From contig CAOOJO010000150.1 in NCBI GenBank assembly GCA_948496895.1, positions 1 through 6,676 of the forward strand: a stretch of 6,676 bases of DNA, in the 5' to 3' direction. Below the pieces are notes generated by a model. That model was not told the origin of the DNA. It saw only the letters and a list, made by a program, of their open reading frames with translations, and ran no database searches. The stretch is from an uncultured Acetatifactor sp. GTDB taxonomy: Bacteria; Bacillota; Clostridia; Lachnospirales; Lachnospiraceae. The translations under genes were made by a program, and so were the position numbers. The stretch's first letter is position 1; every line of letters begins with the position of its first letter. Positions 6,128 to 6,676 of the stretch are shown in pieces.

Positions 6128-6676
6128 TCAGTTAAAAGCCTTCACAGTCTCCTTCGCTTTCTCGAACTTCTCCTGCTGCTCCGCCAGGGCCTCCTCATAG
6201 CCCATGGCCTTTACATCGTTGATCATCTTCTCCTTCTGTGCCGCAAAGGCCGCCTCATCCGCACAAGTGATGATCTTCGCGATATTGGCCTGGAAATACT
6301 CGTCCGCCTTGTTGAAGATCTTCGCGGAATCATCGGAGACGGATTCCATCAGTCTGCTGGCATTCACGTTCTCGGACAATGTCTTGAATCTGCCGTCCTC
6401 CACCATCTGCACATAGGCCTCGCCGGGATACTGGGCCTTTCCATCTGTGTAATAAGCGCTGAAGTCCATCTCCGCGGGGTTCACGTTCTGCAGATTGTAC
6501 TCCTTTGATGTAGTCAAATTAACCGGATAGCCGTCTGCTGCCGGATTGGTAGCGGCCTGGGATGTCAGGCAGTTATAGGTTTCAAGTCCTCTGCTCTTAG
6601 CATATCCAGGCTCCACTGTGTCGCCGCTCAAGAAATTCTCCAGCCGGGTGCCGATTAGCTGCGGAACGCCGTCCAC
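6128..6676 (-). CDS. ABC transporter extracellular solute-binding protein, C-terminal part (partial)
   Basis: The frame is open to the window edge, so only the last 182 codons are present; the first codon (GTG) is probably an internal Val, not a start. The stretch has the look of a type-1 solute-binding protein for carbohydrates: GTRLENFLSG, a middle region with DFSAYYTDGKAQYPGEAYV, and a long helical tail with YFQANIAKIITCADEAAF, KAMGYEEALAEQQEKFEKAK and a final KAFN. Such proteins are lipid-anchored outside the membrane in Gram-positives and deliver a sugar or similar ligand to a permease pair. The signal peptide, lipobox and ligand-binding lobe are outside the window, so the substrate cannot be named. 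A hairpin follows the stop, and no transporter gene follows downstream, so its permeases, if linked, lie upstream. Confidence 0.75.
   Translation of the reverse strand: MDGVPQLIGTRLENFLSGDTVEPGYAKSRGLETYNCLTSQAATNPAADGYPVNLTTSKEYNLQNVNPAEMDFSAYYTDGKAQYPGEAYVQMVEDGRFKTLSENVNASRLMESVSDDSAKIFNKADEYFQANIAKIITCADEAAFAAQKEKMINDVKAMGYEEALAEQQEKFEKAKETVKAFN

Overview
This is a gene-dense bacterial chromosome segment, most likely from a Gram-positive anaerobe of the class Clostridia and best fitting Lachnospiraceae. That placement is inferred from the protein families (a WHPGF-type Rpn-like nuclease, a YjjU-like patatin, a carbohydrate-type solute-binding protein), the strong AGGAGG-type ribosome binding sites and the moderately GC-rich coding sequence. 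It is not proven. Every gene I can support lies on the minus strand, so transcription runs from the right end of the window to the left.

In transcription order: (1) 6676-6128, the C-terminal part of an ABC-transporter extracellular solute-binding protein, cut by the window edge and followed by a strong hairpin at 6026-6062. (2) 5935-5012, an Rpn-like PD-(D/E)XK nuclease with its own promoter (5963-5992), an 18-bp tandem repeat near its 5' end and a near-perfect internal ribosome binding site near its 3' end. (3) 4842-3343, a complete glycerol kinase (glpK), preceded by a leader with competing inverted repeats and followed by an intrinsic terminator at 3224-3253. (4) 3070-1883, a fold-type I PLP-dependent aminotransferase with a promoter candidate at 3194-3221. 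(5) 1821-898, a patatin-like phospholipase of the YjjU type. (6) 914-30, undecaprenyl-diphosphatase (uppP), whose start overlaps the patatin stop by 17 bases. Genes 4-6 look like one operon. The patatin-uppP pair joins membrane lipid hydrolysis to recycling of the cell-wall lipid carrier.

Most of the window is ordinary housekeeping and metabolic sequence. The exception is the Rpn-like gene. In Escherichia coli, rpn genes encode a toxic antiphage DNA endonuclease, and a small C-terminal protein translated from inside the same gene restrains it. This distant homologue has TAAGGAGG nine bases before an in-frame ATG (5209), which would give a separate 65-residue C-terminal protein. That is the same gene-within-a-gene layout. 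The 5' repeat adds a possible second translational feature, because each repeat unit holds GAGGAG followed six bases later by an in-frame TTG. Together these make 5012-5941 the region most worth following up.
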